Origin: Lineolata rhizophorae
Lineage: Eukaryota; Ascomycota; Dothideomycetes; Lineolatales; Lineolataceae
Assembly: GCA_010093515.1 (NCBI GenBank)
Contig: MU001678.1
Coordinates: forward strand, 328,931-392,930
DNA length: 64,000 nucleotides
Reading direction: 5' to 3'
The translations under genes were made by a program, and so were the position numbers. Numbering within the stretch: position 1 is the stretch's first letter; every line of letters starts with the position of its first letter. Of this stretch, positions 47,845 through 58,900 are shown piece after piece. Under the pieces are notes generated by a model that was given only the letters and a program-made list of their open reading frames with translations, did no database searches and was not told the DNA's origin.

Positions 47845-50800
47845 TCCCAATTGAGATACCTGTCTCCGGCTTTCTTCAGTGCTTAGGCTCTAAGCTGCGC
47901 CATTTCTCTTTCCCTTTTGCTACGCATTCCCGATGCCTTCTCTTTCTATTTTCTAGTGTTCATGTATTTTGCAGCGATGGTGTTGTTGGTCTACTACTAG
48001 CATTGCATAATGGGCGGCGTCGGAGAGACTTTTACCGATGTATCTCCGTATATTTGTATCTATAGCTTCCGCTTCTGTTCTCGTGGAGGTGTGGCTCTCT
48101 CCGTGATAATCAATTTAATTTTTCGTGTCGTTGCTAAATTTACCGCTCTTAAGGGTGATCGGGTAGATGGGTGTTCCCCGGGTTCACGATGCGTCCGGTC
48201 TCGCAGCAAGGGCCCCCGAGGCCCTTCCCTGTCACTTAGAAAACAAACAAAAGGTCGTTCCCCCGCAAACATCATAGGCGCCCTAGATCCCAGTGAATTG
48301 CTATCCATGCCATAGCTGAACAAGCATTTGTCAAGCTCAGTCCCTCAATATATTTTGCCGCGGTTCTATTGACAATAGCAGTGCACGGTGTTGAGGGAGA
48401 GTCTGGGAAGTAGGTATCAGGCGTCCAGGCTATCGGACCTGGACCCCAGGGCGTTACAACTCTGGTACTAATGCAAGGGGACTTGGGGGCCCTTTTTACC
48501 CGCCTAAATGGTCAAGGAGACAACCCTCAACGCTCGTACTCACGTTCTCTTACAACGCTCTTCTGGATGTGGAGCAAAAAGCCGATGCGGCTATTCGGTT
48601 GCACTTTCCCACGAAACAGCACGACTGGTAGGGTTGAGCGCCCCCCCATAAAAGTGCATAACAGAGGGACAACGCCTTGAAGTTCAACCAGGATAACACC
48701 CCGGGCGCGAGAGCAAGAGAATGGGGTTTAGCAGCCGGGACGTATGGAGCAGGAGTTGAAGTAGTGAGCTCCGTTTTTGGACGCGAGCTCCGACGTCCAA
48801 CCCCGATTTGCACACTTGTATGAGAAATTTTCCCTTCTTGGCGTTGCTTGACTCGGGGCTCCTCGAACCACCGTTTCTTCGAATGAATCGTACCAACTCG
48901 AACTCAGGGGGTCGAAAGAGAAAGGGTTGCCCGTACGCGGTAGTTGCGATGCCGTGACATCCGCTTGCCGTTGCTGGATATCTTGGCGACCTTGGCATGG
49001 GATAGGTTTTCTCCCACCAGCTAGTTCAGGGGAAAAGAACATAACAGACATCTATTGTTTAGATTTCCACGAGCGGAATTTTCGACTGTCATGGAAATGC
49101 TGGATGTGGACGTTTTGGCCCGTCCCGGTCGGCGTAGTGACTGGATCAGGCGTGGGACGCGTAGACAGATCAGATTGAACGAGGCGCAGAGATTTCCAAT
49201 ATTTTTCTACATGAGATCTAAAATCATCAAAAGTTTCTCATTCGTGCTCGCCGTTAGGCGTGCTTGACTCTGTCTACCTCTGCCCCCCCTAACTATTGAC
49301 AAACCCCCGGTCCCCACGTGCCGAGCCTTATGCAGTGATGGCTGGTAAACTTGGCCAATCCGCCAAGGCCAAGTAGGTGGTTATGTACTAATTGGGTTTG
49401 GCTTTCGGAGGATTCAATACTTTCTCTTATCCCCCGCCTTCAAGGCGAGGCGTTTCTGCTTTTCAGCAAGCGAGATTTCCGTTCGTGATTGCCGCGCGTT
49501 GATGCCCGCGTTGCCGTTTGCCGTTTGCTATGGCGTCTCTGTATCCCGCATTCTCTCTCCCACTAGGAGGAAAAAGTTAAAAGTTCTCTCGGATTTGGGA
49601 AGGTAGGTAGCTCGGTCAAGCGGGTCCGGAAGTTCGGAAGGCAATGCTGTGTACTGCTGGGGAATCCAGCCGAGTGCACGACCGGTCCGTCTCCTCCGTC
49701 CCGCATGATTTCCTTGCCGCTTGCCCTCCCCTTGTCGACCCACCCTTGGATCTGGCCACCAAGAAGCGAGTGAAGTGGAGAAAGCGACGAGGAACCTAAC
49801 CTATTACGGAAAAGACTGCACCGGGGCCACCCGTGACTCGGCACATGGAATAATACGAAGCGCTAAAGGAGACAATGCTCGGTTTGCCAACCCTTCAGGA
49901 GGAAAAGAAAGGTCCTAAGAAGCGAGGGCTACTGTGGGTCTGGTAGGACCGAAATTCTAGTCGAGAATCTCCTAATTTTCCCCATGGCTTGGACGGGCGC
50001 AGTGGTCCGTCGTCAGTCGTCCACCCGCTGACCGTCGCGTTTTTCAGCCCAGTCGTACTAAAACGACCCGGAGCCGGAGATCGAGCCATACATATACGAG
50101 GTTGGTCGATCACACTATAAGGTTCCACGGTTCGATCTCATCCTTCCGCCAATGCGTGCGGGGCGTACCATCTGATTACATAGTGATCTGTATGCTATCT
50201 AACGAGATGCACCGGGCACGGCCTTGGACTGCAGCCCGTAAAGAGTCGTTGACCATCCACTTACTATGAACAGGGGAGAAGATATCCCAGAAAAGGAGAC
50301 GGAGTTCTATAGCCAGTTCGAGCAAGGCGTGCCGCAGGAACGCCAAGAAACCCCTCGTCGCCCCCAGTGAGGGTTTTCCCACCCATGGGCCCCGCGCCTC
50401 CTCTCCGCGGGCTGCTGGAACAAAACGACGCAAAAGCGGCTGGCGGCGGCAGCAACATCACGCGCAAAACAATAATCGATCCACGGCGAATCGCGTTAGG
50501 CAGCCCAAACACGCCCCCGGGACGTCTAAGCCACGGGCTGCCCAGCCCACGAAACAGCCCAAACGGCGGGGTGGGGCTGGCTTGAAACGCGCCTCATTCG
50601 CGCGCGTTCGGCCCCAAGGCAACCCCTCTCCTCTCCAAGCGTGGCCTCTTGGGTTCCGCGCTTGCGGGTATGACGTGCCTGATCTCCAGGGGCACACACA
50701 GCAGACCTCGGCAGATCTTACCCCGGCGCACCTGCCCATTGAGCGAGGCGTCGTCGAGCCACCGCCGTTGGTCTGTCCACCACGCGATACTGCATACGGG

Positions 50801-52698
50801 CTTGCTGCCCGCCTGCCCAGCTGCGGGACATCGCATGCCACTTGCATAGCGAACATGGCCAGTCAAGGAGCCTTTCCTTTGCTTTGCTGCCTTTTTGTTT
50901 TTTTTTTTTCCTTTTCTTTCCTTGTTTCTGCTGAGCCGCCTTCCCATTCAGTTGAGTTAGCGTGGGCCAACCGCATCGTCTTCCTGTTTCTGTGGCGAGC
51001 TGCCACCGTGGATGTTTCATTCGACTGGCCGACTTGGGCAGGCAGCTGCCGTCACGCCGCATGTTCTCATTTTTTGGTTTTTGGTTTTCCCTGGTGCGCG
51101 GGACTGACTTGGACACGCCTCCCCTGAGACCGTTTGCTCAATCTCAGGAGGCGTGTTTTGCCTGCTGTCAAACGCCAAGGCGCTTCCATGAGCCCATCGC
51201 CACCACATACTCCCGAGGCTGTTTGAGCGTTTGGACCGCCAGCTTGGTGCGAAGACGGCGAGTCGACGATGGGACGGGATAGAGAACACCGCACGCGGAT
51301 ACGGAGTGGCCCAATACACCCAAAGTCGTTCGAGCGGCGCGCCTTAGGCCCGGAAAGGCTAGAAAAGAAGGGGGGGGAAACAAAACTCTTTCTTCGGCGC
51401 GCGCTACGAAACCGCATCGCCCGCCAAGAGCCCGCCACGGCAAGACACCGTTGGGGCTTGGGAGAGGGCGAAAAGAGGCGGAGGGGAAAGGCAGAACGGG
51501 CCGTGGGCGGCGGCGCGCCGTCAAGGAAAATTCTCCGGGCACAGACCAGCCCCCCAAGCCACTCCCCCCTAGCGGCCGCCGGCAATGGGCCCCGGCGGGA
51601 TGCCCGGAAGAGGCGCGCGGGCGCGGCGTCGAAATAAAGTTGCCCGGCAGGGGTGGCCTGCCAGCAAGGCGCCCGTCGGACGACCAATGAGTCGACCGGG
51701 CCCCGGCCGGGCCCTCCGTGCCCCCTGCAACCCGCTGCTTTTGCTTCTAAAGCGGCCAGCAGAGCGCGCCGGCGCCACTAAGCCATTTCTTTGCGGGGTA
51801 CCGGGGCCCCTTGCGCAATATCCCGGCCGCCGCCCATGCGGGCTACGCACGTCGCGGCTACTATTTCGGGCATCGCTCGACCCGCGAATCCGCGACGGCG
51901 CTCGCCTCACCCTGGTCCTGCGCGCTCCACTCCCATGCCACGACATGCCCGACTACACGCCGACGACCGAGGAAGCGCCCTCCCCAACATTGTCGTCGTC
52001 GCGCCACATGCAATCCCGCATCAGAATGCCCGTCCCCGCGACAGACGGCACGGCGATCCGGCTTAACAGACGCTAGATTCCGCTCGATTCTGCTCTTTTC
52101 CTGGTTTCTCTGCCGTGCCGTGTCCCGCCGAAGCTGGCGGTCCCGTGGGCCCCGGCCAGGTCGGTTGCAGAAACACGACGCCACGAGCCACGGTCTTCTG
52201 TCATGTTGCTCGGTCACGTCGTGCAACATCGCGATCCCTAGCCCGTCCACCCAAGTCTGTAGTGCCCCCGTGGCGATGTCTCGATCACGCTGCCGCCTGC
52301 AGTTCCGCGCCACGGGCCGGAGAGAAAGAGAGTTCGGAGCTTCTCAGCTACCCATCGGACGGACTCTCGGCGCTTCCGGTCATGGTACGAACAGGTCTCG
52401 CCACTGCTGGCGTGCGCTGGGGGCCGTCTCGATACTGTTTTGTGGCCCCCTGGAAACTTCGCCCCAAGGTTGCTCGCCCGCGCTGTTGGGAATGAGGCTG
52501 ACATCACACCGGCTGTCCGCGGCCAGATGGCGCGAAAGCAGCGCCTCCCTGAGCCCCCGCACTCAACTGGCGCTATTGTCAAGAAAAACTTTTCTTTTGG
52601 CTGCGTGACAAAACAAATGCAAACACATGCTACGGCGTACGCATTATCCCTCTGACGCCACTTTTGCCCAGGGCCCACTCCAGCCACTCGCTGATTAC
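47845..52698. other. 4.85-kb gap without recognisable genes inside the GAG cluster
   Basis: Between ega3 and sph3, whose 3' ends face each other, I find no ORF with a domain, consistent codon use or family-like sequence. The right part is GC-rich, so both strands carry open shadow frames of up to about 265 residues. No tRNA, repeat array or mobile element recognised. A small lineage-specific gene or non-coding RNA cannot be excluded. Confidence 0.5.
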
Positions 52699-54000
52699 CT
52701 AGATGGCGCGCACGAAGTCCCCAAACTGAGAGCTAAACGAGTGGTAGTAGTCAACCGCAAGGTTGGTGAGAAATATTGAGCCGGCCAAATCCTGCAGCTG
52801 GTCCACTAGTTCGTGGAGCTGATCACCTTCCATCTCTGAGTCAGGTACTGAGTGAACCAGCATGCAAAGGTCCTGCCTGTCCTGTTGCAGATCCCTAACT
52901 CGGCTCACGGTGTTGCTGTTCTGGTTCTCGAAAGTCCGGTACGCCTCCTGAGCTCACATGTCAGTTCAAAACAAAACAGATCCAGCGCAATGGTGAGGCA
53001 AGCCACAGGCCGGATGAGGAAAGTCTCTGGGGTCCCTATTTTGGGATCGCTCTCTTAGAACGGGAAGGTCAAGGGTTTTGGCTTACCTCAAAGACGACAG
53101 TCAGGTCCGCGCTCTCCATGTACCGCGGGTCTGGAACCATGCCGGGGTTGTGAACTGTACATCATCGTCAGTTCTGGGCACAATCAAAACGCAAAGTACG
53201 AGGATGGGGCTTCCCAGCATCTTGGCTAGCGGCCTTGCGGACCGGGGTGACACAGGCCCCGGACAGGCCCTCAACAAACAGACCACTTGAACAGGCCAAA
53301 GTGGGGTTTCTGCCGCGGGCACTAGGGGAAGCAGGGGAAAGGGCTCCAGGGCGGAACGGTGACATACCGATGTAGGTTCCAAGGCCGGCGGTGGACTCGA
53401 CCTCCGACCGAATGTTGGTCAACAGCTCAGCTCGTGGCGCTTCGTACTCATTCGGCGTCTCGTCGAGGAAAACGCCGTCGAGGGCCAGCGATTGATTTTG
53501 GTCAGCCCAACCGGCGTAGGTCGAGATCTCCCGAGATGCATTTTCCATGCTTTTGGTGCCCCATGTGGTGGCAATGTATCCCAACTTCTGAATGTTTTCG
53601 TAGCGACTCAGCCGCTCGATTTCACGTGTGTAGTTGCCATCCGGCAGTGGGTCGACGCCGGGCCCGCTGTTCGGATTGACCACGACAGTGAAATGCAAGT
53701 CTGGTCGAGCAGTAGCTCTAATTTTTTTTCGGATTGCAACCGCGTCAGTCGAAACAAAAGAGGGTTTCCGAGGTGCCGCAGAACTCACGCATCGTATAGA
53801 GGATCCCACGCGCCGGGGGCCGGGTAAATATACAGCGGCACAAAAACAGTAGTTTCTCCTTTCTTCATTGCCGCCCTCCTGCCGAAGACGACGGCAATCG
53901 GGATTACAATGGCCAAGACAATTATAGCAGAAAGAACGGAAATCCAGATGCACTTCCTCCTGTTCGTCGGAGCTTTTGGTTTCTTCTGAAAGAGCTTCAT
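52699..54000 (-). CDS. sph3: Sph3: GH135 (spherulin 4-like) N-acetylgalactosaminidase, spliced (4 exons, 292 aa)
   Basis: Exons on the minus strand are 54000-53789, 53717-53368, 53154-53087 and 52947-52699, joining to 293 codons. Residues 17-40 are a hydrophobic anchor behind a basic stretch (PTNRRK), suggesting a type II membrane protein. The catalytic barrel begins FVPLYIYPAPGAWDPLYDA, continues HFTVVVNPNSGPG, then YIATTWGTKSMENASREISTYAGW, ALDGVFLDETPNEY and HNPGMVPDPRYMESADLTVVFE. The acid pair D156-E157 corresponds to the essential acids I recall from A. fumigatus Sph3. Sph3 is an endo-alpha-1,4-N-acetylgalactosaminidase required for GAG production. The final exon gives AYRTFENQN and a C-terminal YYHSFSSQFGDFVRAI. 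Divergent from uge3 over about 700 bases. Confidence 0.93.
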
Positions 54001-54717
54001 CGTGAGCGAATGGAAACACAAAAAAAAAAGAATTAGTAGATTATAACAGAGAAAATTGTGGTTCTCAATAAAATGATGCAAGACAAAACGAGGGTAGTGG
54101 GTGTTTGAAGCGAGACGCCGCAAAAACAGGCGGACAAAAGAATGGTGTAAGGCTCCTAAATAATACACCGGTGCTGCAAGAGACCAATCCCGAGCCGCAA
54201 GCGAGTTTCTAAATGGGCAGCGCCGCCAAGAAGGCGGCTTAGGCAGGGCTACGTCGGCCGCAGGGGTGCGCGATCCAACCATCGGAGCCAACCGCGTGTC
54301 GGGCGAAGCTGGCCCAAATGGCCACAGCCCGGACAGCCCGCTCGCCGCCGGAGGTGGTAACAGCGGGACTCTAGGGCCGCCGAGCTCCCTTCTAGGGGGG
54401 GGCGTGGCTGACGAGACGTGCGTTTCGGTGTCTGGGAGCTTTTTCTGAGCCGCTCCGGCCAGCTTGCACGAAACCCCCGGGTGCGAAGTGAAGTCAGTGC
54501 ACGCAGTATTGGGTCCAGGGAAAAAACGACCAGCGGGAATTGGGTGAAAGTATGCAACCACGGAGCCCCAGCCATATATAGCTCGGATTGCTGCCCCCCG
54601 GTTCGCACCAATTCTTCGCGATCCAAAGGACAATATTAAAAATTCGGTTTCCGACATTCGTTTTTCTTTTCTTCTCTTTCATTCGTTTCTTTGGGCGCTT
54701 GAAGCTCTTCGCTATCC
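54001..54717. promoter_or_regulatory. Shared divergent promoter of sph3 and uge3
   Basis: 717 bases separate the two starts. It contains a TATATA box at 54575-54580, about 140 bases before the uge3 ATG, and pyrimidine-rich sequence nearer uge3. Shared regulation of precursor supply and polymer processing is inferred. Confidence 0.5.
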
Positions 54718-55998
54718 ATGGACACCCGTTCGCTTTCCGGCTCGTCGACCCCGGCGTCTTCCGTGGTCGACACGCCCGTGACCGAACGGTCAGTTCTTTT
54801 CGACGATGTGCCGTTCGAGCCTCTGGAGACCGCCTTCGGTGAAGGCCAAACCATAATGGTCGTTGGCGGAAACGGCTATATTGGCAGCCACACAACATTG
54901 GAACTTCTCAAGGAAGGATACAATGTTCTCGTGGTCGACGATTGTAGCAACTCATATCCAACCGTGTTTCGAAACGTCAAGACCCTCGCTCAACAATTCT
55001 ACTCCGGTAGAGAAAAGTCGATGCCTTCTCTCGAGTTCGAGCAAATAGACTACCGGAGTCCGGCTATGAGGTCACTACTGTCGCGCTACACTCGCTACAC
55101 CAACGGATCAAAACAGTGCATGATTAGCGGAGTCATCCACTTCGCCGCGTACAAGTCCGTCTCCGACTCGATCAGCAAGCCCCTCCAATATTATCAAAAT
55201 AATGTCTGCGGACTGGTGGAGTTCCTATCGCTCCTCCACGAGTTCGGAGTGAAGAACTTCGTCTTCTCTTCCTCTGCGACAGTGTACGGCTCAATGGCGA
55301 ACAAAGGGAAGCCTCTCACGGAAGAAGATTGCGTGCACCATCCCACAGTGGTCAAGGATGAGTCCGGTTCCGAGCGCAAAGTCGAAGCCGGAGTCTTCGG
55401 TCTCACTTCGCCGTACGGGAGGACCAAGTGGTTCGCCGAAGCCATCCTCGCCGACCTCGCGGAGTCCGATCCGAGCTGGAAAATCACCGCCCTACGGTAC
55501 TTCAACCCAGTCGGGTGCCACGAATCGGGCCTGTTGGGCGAGGACCCACGGCAGAAGCCCACCAACCTTATCCCGGTGGTGGCCAACGTCCTCGCCGGCG
55601 TGCAGCCAAAGCTACAGGTCTTCGGCTCCGACTGGGACACGCCGGACGGGACCGCAGTCCGCGACTTCATCCACGTGGTCGACCTCGCCCGCGGTCACAT
55701 CGCCGCCCTCGCCGCCGCTTCCAAAGGCCACATCCAGAGCCCTTTCCGGACGTACAACCTGGGCACCGGGAGGGGCCACACCGTCAACGAGGTGCTCAAC
55801 AGCTTGGAGCACGCGTCCGGGCAGAACGTGCCGGTCGAGAGGGTCGGCCGGCGGGCCGGCGACGTGGGCTTCTGCGTCGCCGACACCCAAAGGGCCAGCA
55901 GGGAGCTCGGCTGGAGGACGGAGAAGTCGTTAGCGCAGTGTGCGGCTGACGTTTGGAACTTTACGAAACAAAAAGTTATTAGTGTGGTCGGTCAATAG
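54718..55998 (+). CDS. uge3: Uge3: UDP-glucose/UDP-GlcNAc 4-epimerase (single exon, 426 aa)
   Basis: An extended short-chain dehydrogenase: the NAD-binding glycine motif VVGGNGYIGSH (G50-G56), the VVDDCSN pocket, HFAAYKSVSDS, the catalytic SSSATVYG serine region (S184-S186), and YxxxK in SPYGRTK (Y233, K237). RYFNPVG, NLIPVVANV, RDFIHVVDLARGHI and the C-terminal RRAGDVG are typical GalE blocks. In A. fumigatus, Uge3 interconverts UDP-Glc/UDP-Gal and UDP-GlcNAc/UDP-GalNAc and is needed to supply both sugars of GAG. The first about 42 residues are a Ser/Thr-rich extension before the Rossmann fold. Housekeeping Uge5-type enzymes exist elsewhere, but its position next to sph3 supports Uge3. Frame is uninterrupted. 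Confidence 0.93.
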   Translation: MDTRSLSGSSTPASSVVDTPVTERSVLFDDVPFEPLETAFGEGQTIMVVGGNGYIGSHTTLELLKEGYNVLVVDDCSNSYPTVFRNVKTLAQQFYSGREKSMPSLEFEQIDYRSPAMRSLLSRYTRYTNGSKQCMISGVIHFAAYKSVSDSISKPLQYYQNNVCGLVEFLSLLHEFGVKNFVFSSSATVYGSMANKGKPLTEEDCVHHPTVVKDESGSERKVEAGVFGLTSPYGRTKWFAEAILADLAESDPSWKITALRYFNPVGCHESGLLGEDPRQKPTNLIPVVANVLAGVQPKLQVFGSDWDTPDGTAVRDFIHVVDLARGHIAALAAASKGHIQSPFRTYNLGTGRGHTVNEVLNSLEHASGQNVPVERVGRRAGDVGFCVADTQRASRELGWRTEKSLAQCAADVWNFTKQKVISVVGQ

Positions 55999-58900
55999 CG
56001 CGGCATCGCCAATCCTTGCATTTCTGGCGTCATTTCTCATTTTCAGTTCTCGTTTTTGTTTCTGTCCTTGCATATCATGCGGAAGGCCTAAGCGAGCGGT
56101 TTGGGGACATTCAGGATCACAGACGAAACCATAGTTTCCTAATATTGTAATTCACTGTAATATGATGGATCGGAAAACGTACATACCATTCTTAGAGGCT
56201 AGCATCTACCTGGATAATAAAACATTTAAGACGTGGTTTTTCACTCTTACCTTCACGATGCGTTGGGCTGAATACTGGTACTCCAATGATCATGCGCAAC
56301 GCTCCACGACGTCGTCATCGAGTGCTCCAGACCTTGTTGAGGCGTCCGCTGTTCTGGCTTCCCGGGTCTCGGTCCCACCCGAAATTGAATACGGATATAT
56401 TGCGCGCCGGGGCTCTGCAGCTGTCGGGTCATATGTACCGTGGAGTTGAGGATAGATGTTCGTCCGGGTTCGGCACCCGATCATATATGCACCCCGTACT
56501 GTACCTTTTTTTAAAAATAAATCGTGGGGATCATCCGAAGAGATCTGCAATCTTCGAGGTCAGCACTATTACATAGTAATCTCCGCAACCCGGTCGCGTA
56601 CCTGCGCGAAGGATCGTCGAAGGATGTCACGCGGCGTATACTTTGTTCAAACGTCGTCTTAAGCAGATCGGAGTTCCGTCGAGACCGTCGCACGAACTAT
56701 ACTTGATTCAAAGAGGGACTCCTATGCCTGCTGTGAGCGTGGTGGTGTACGCTCAATTTCTAACGGCGGTGAGGCCAGCTCCGATCCCTGTCACGACAGC
56801 ACGTGGTCCTACCAAGCCGCAAAACAGTAAACGGGCAATTGCGCGCAAGCCACAGCGAAGAATTTGCCCCGCACCGCCACAGTCGCACGGAATCAATAGA
56901 ACGCAAGCCTTTCAATTTTTCGATTTTCGTCGCATTGCACGCACGAGCATCACGTTGGATATTGGTTCTAGAACTTTTCTGTTTCACAGGGAACGTTTCA
57001 CTATTTTTTGGGCGAGGCGGAATAGTTTTCCTAAGTAAGACAGTTCCAATGGAAGTGTCTAACATTAGCTAGAAGTGTACAGAGAACACTTTCATGTCTC
57101 TGCTGGCCATCGACTTTTCCGGTGGACTGGTGAAACTAAGATCGTTTGGTCTCATTGCTGAATTTGCTCTTTAGTCAACCGATATGGACTCCAGATGCAG
57201 CTGACCTAGGAGGAGCTGAAGACTTTAATGAATGCGACTGAGACGTCGGCTCACTGTCTGCGTACCATCGCAGCTTGGGTTCTACGGTACGGTTTCCGAC
57301 CTAGGATGATTTAGAGTCCTACCTCGCTAATATCCGTTAGGCCCTCTTGCCTTGTAAACTTCGTAGATCAAAAGTAAAAGCTGAAGCACATGATGCCAAC
57401 GACTAGCACATCACTTATACCATCTTGAATATATGCACAAGCCAATGCTTAATTCTTGATAGGATAAAAGGAGATAGGATAGAGTACAAGGCCAGCTTTG
57501 AGCAAACAAGATTACAATGTCTTAATTGACAAGCGGCGCTTAAAGCAGCAACACTGATAGCATATTCTGGAAACGGTTATTTGATTGCCTTTGGGATGCG
57601 TTGTTCTTATCAGGGAGCCTGGGGGTCACTTCCAAATCACTTGACGATCTCGCAGCAAGCAGGATGGACAATTCTATAATATTCGACATTTGAATAAACA
57701 AGTGTTCGCACTACCGCAGAAAATATCGCAAGATGCTAAAGTTATCTTAGCTTGATGTTCCAAGAATATCGCATTGAAAATTGAGTTGGATGGCATTGGC
57801 TTTCCTTTTTTTGGTAAGCCGCAATGGGACAGATACATTGCAGCGATCTGCACTACTACATAGGACACAGACTGAAGTAGACAACTTAGCACCCTCAAGT
57901 ACATCTCTAACGCAAAGAGATTGTAAAAGTTACCTGGGAGTGATCAGTCGTTTTGTCACGGTTATAGTAAGTCCAATTAACCGGGCGTAGCTAATTGGAT
58001 AGTGCGAGTCAAGTCAAGACTAAAGATGAGCTCTTATTCGTTTATGCCATCCGTGCATTGAGCACAAGCCACGTTTAATTGTTGTCAATCTCTTCATACC
58101 AAAAGCACAGAGAAAGCCGAGCTTCTTAGGCCATGCTTCAAACCACCATGGCAAATTTCACAAGATTTAAGAAGTATAATTATTGATATGTTACGATGAA
58201 TATCACTCTTGACGCTATATGGGTCTACAACATTGGGCTCGACCTCCAACGTACTTACGGAGGTCATGAGGCTCGAATCTCTATGAACAAAATGCACAGT
58301 AATTACAACAAACAAGAATGAGGCAGCAAACAATCGAGTCGCTGAAGCCACATTAGAGCTAGGTTTACTCATAGTGAAGAACTCTACCGTGCACGCCACA
58401 ACAGCCTTAACATTTGGGGTTTGCACCACTGAACAACTACGCGATCTCTGAATTTATCTAACGATGACGCCATACAGCAGGGCAACTATCATAGTTTTGC
58501 TGTCAATTACGCCTCTGAGCGCCAGCTACTCCAGATCGGTCTCAGTTAAATAATGTATAATGGTGCGACATCCTCTATTCTTTATCCCCGTTTCAACGTA
58601 CTCCTCGCCTAAGGTCCTTCATTATTCTGGCGTAGTGGAGCAACAAGCAACTTTATACGAAAATGGTCCTAGGTTACACCGCAAAACAAGGTCTTCCAAT
58701 CAAAACCAGTCCCAAAATACCTTTGGGAGACGTACCGAGAGGTACAACTAGGAGCAAATGAAACATTGAAAGCCTACGGTTAGGCGATGTCCGTGACGTC
58801 AAGACATCAGCTTCATGGCGAGACTTGTATAGCTTCTTCCGTCAGCGTAGACCCAAGGAACCGACGTAGGCTACCACAGGGCTTTATTTATATATAGAGT

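Noticed and set aside
50090-50130. T-loop-like sequence suggesting a tRNA
   Set aside because: The flanking bases do not pair into a T stem, and I could not fold an acceptor stem or anticodon arm around it on either strand.
50582-51946. Open frames of 125-206 residues on both strands in the ega3-sph3 gap
   Set aside because: They overlap each other in GC-rich sequence, have no recognisable domain and show unlikely compositions (P, R, A and W rich).
56456-56490. GGGTTCGGCACCC hairpin resembling a tRNA T arm
   Set aside because: The loop lacks the invariant adenine expected in a T loop and there is no matching D or anticodon arm.
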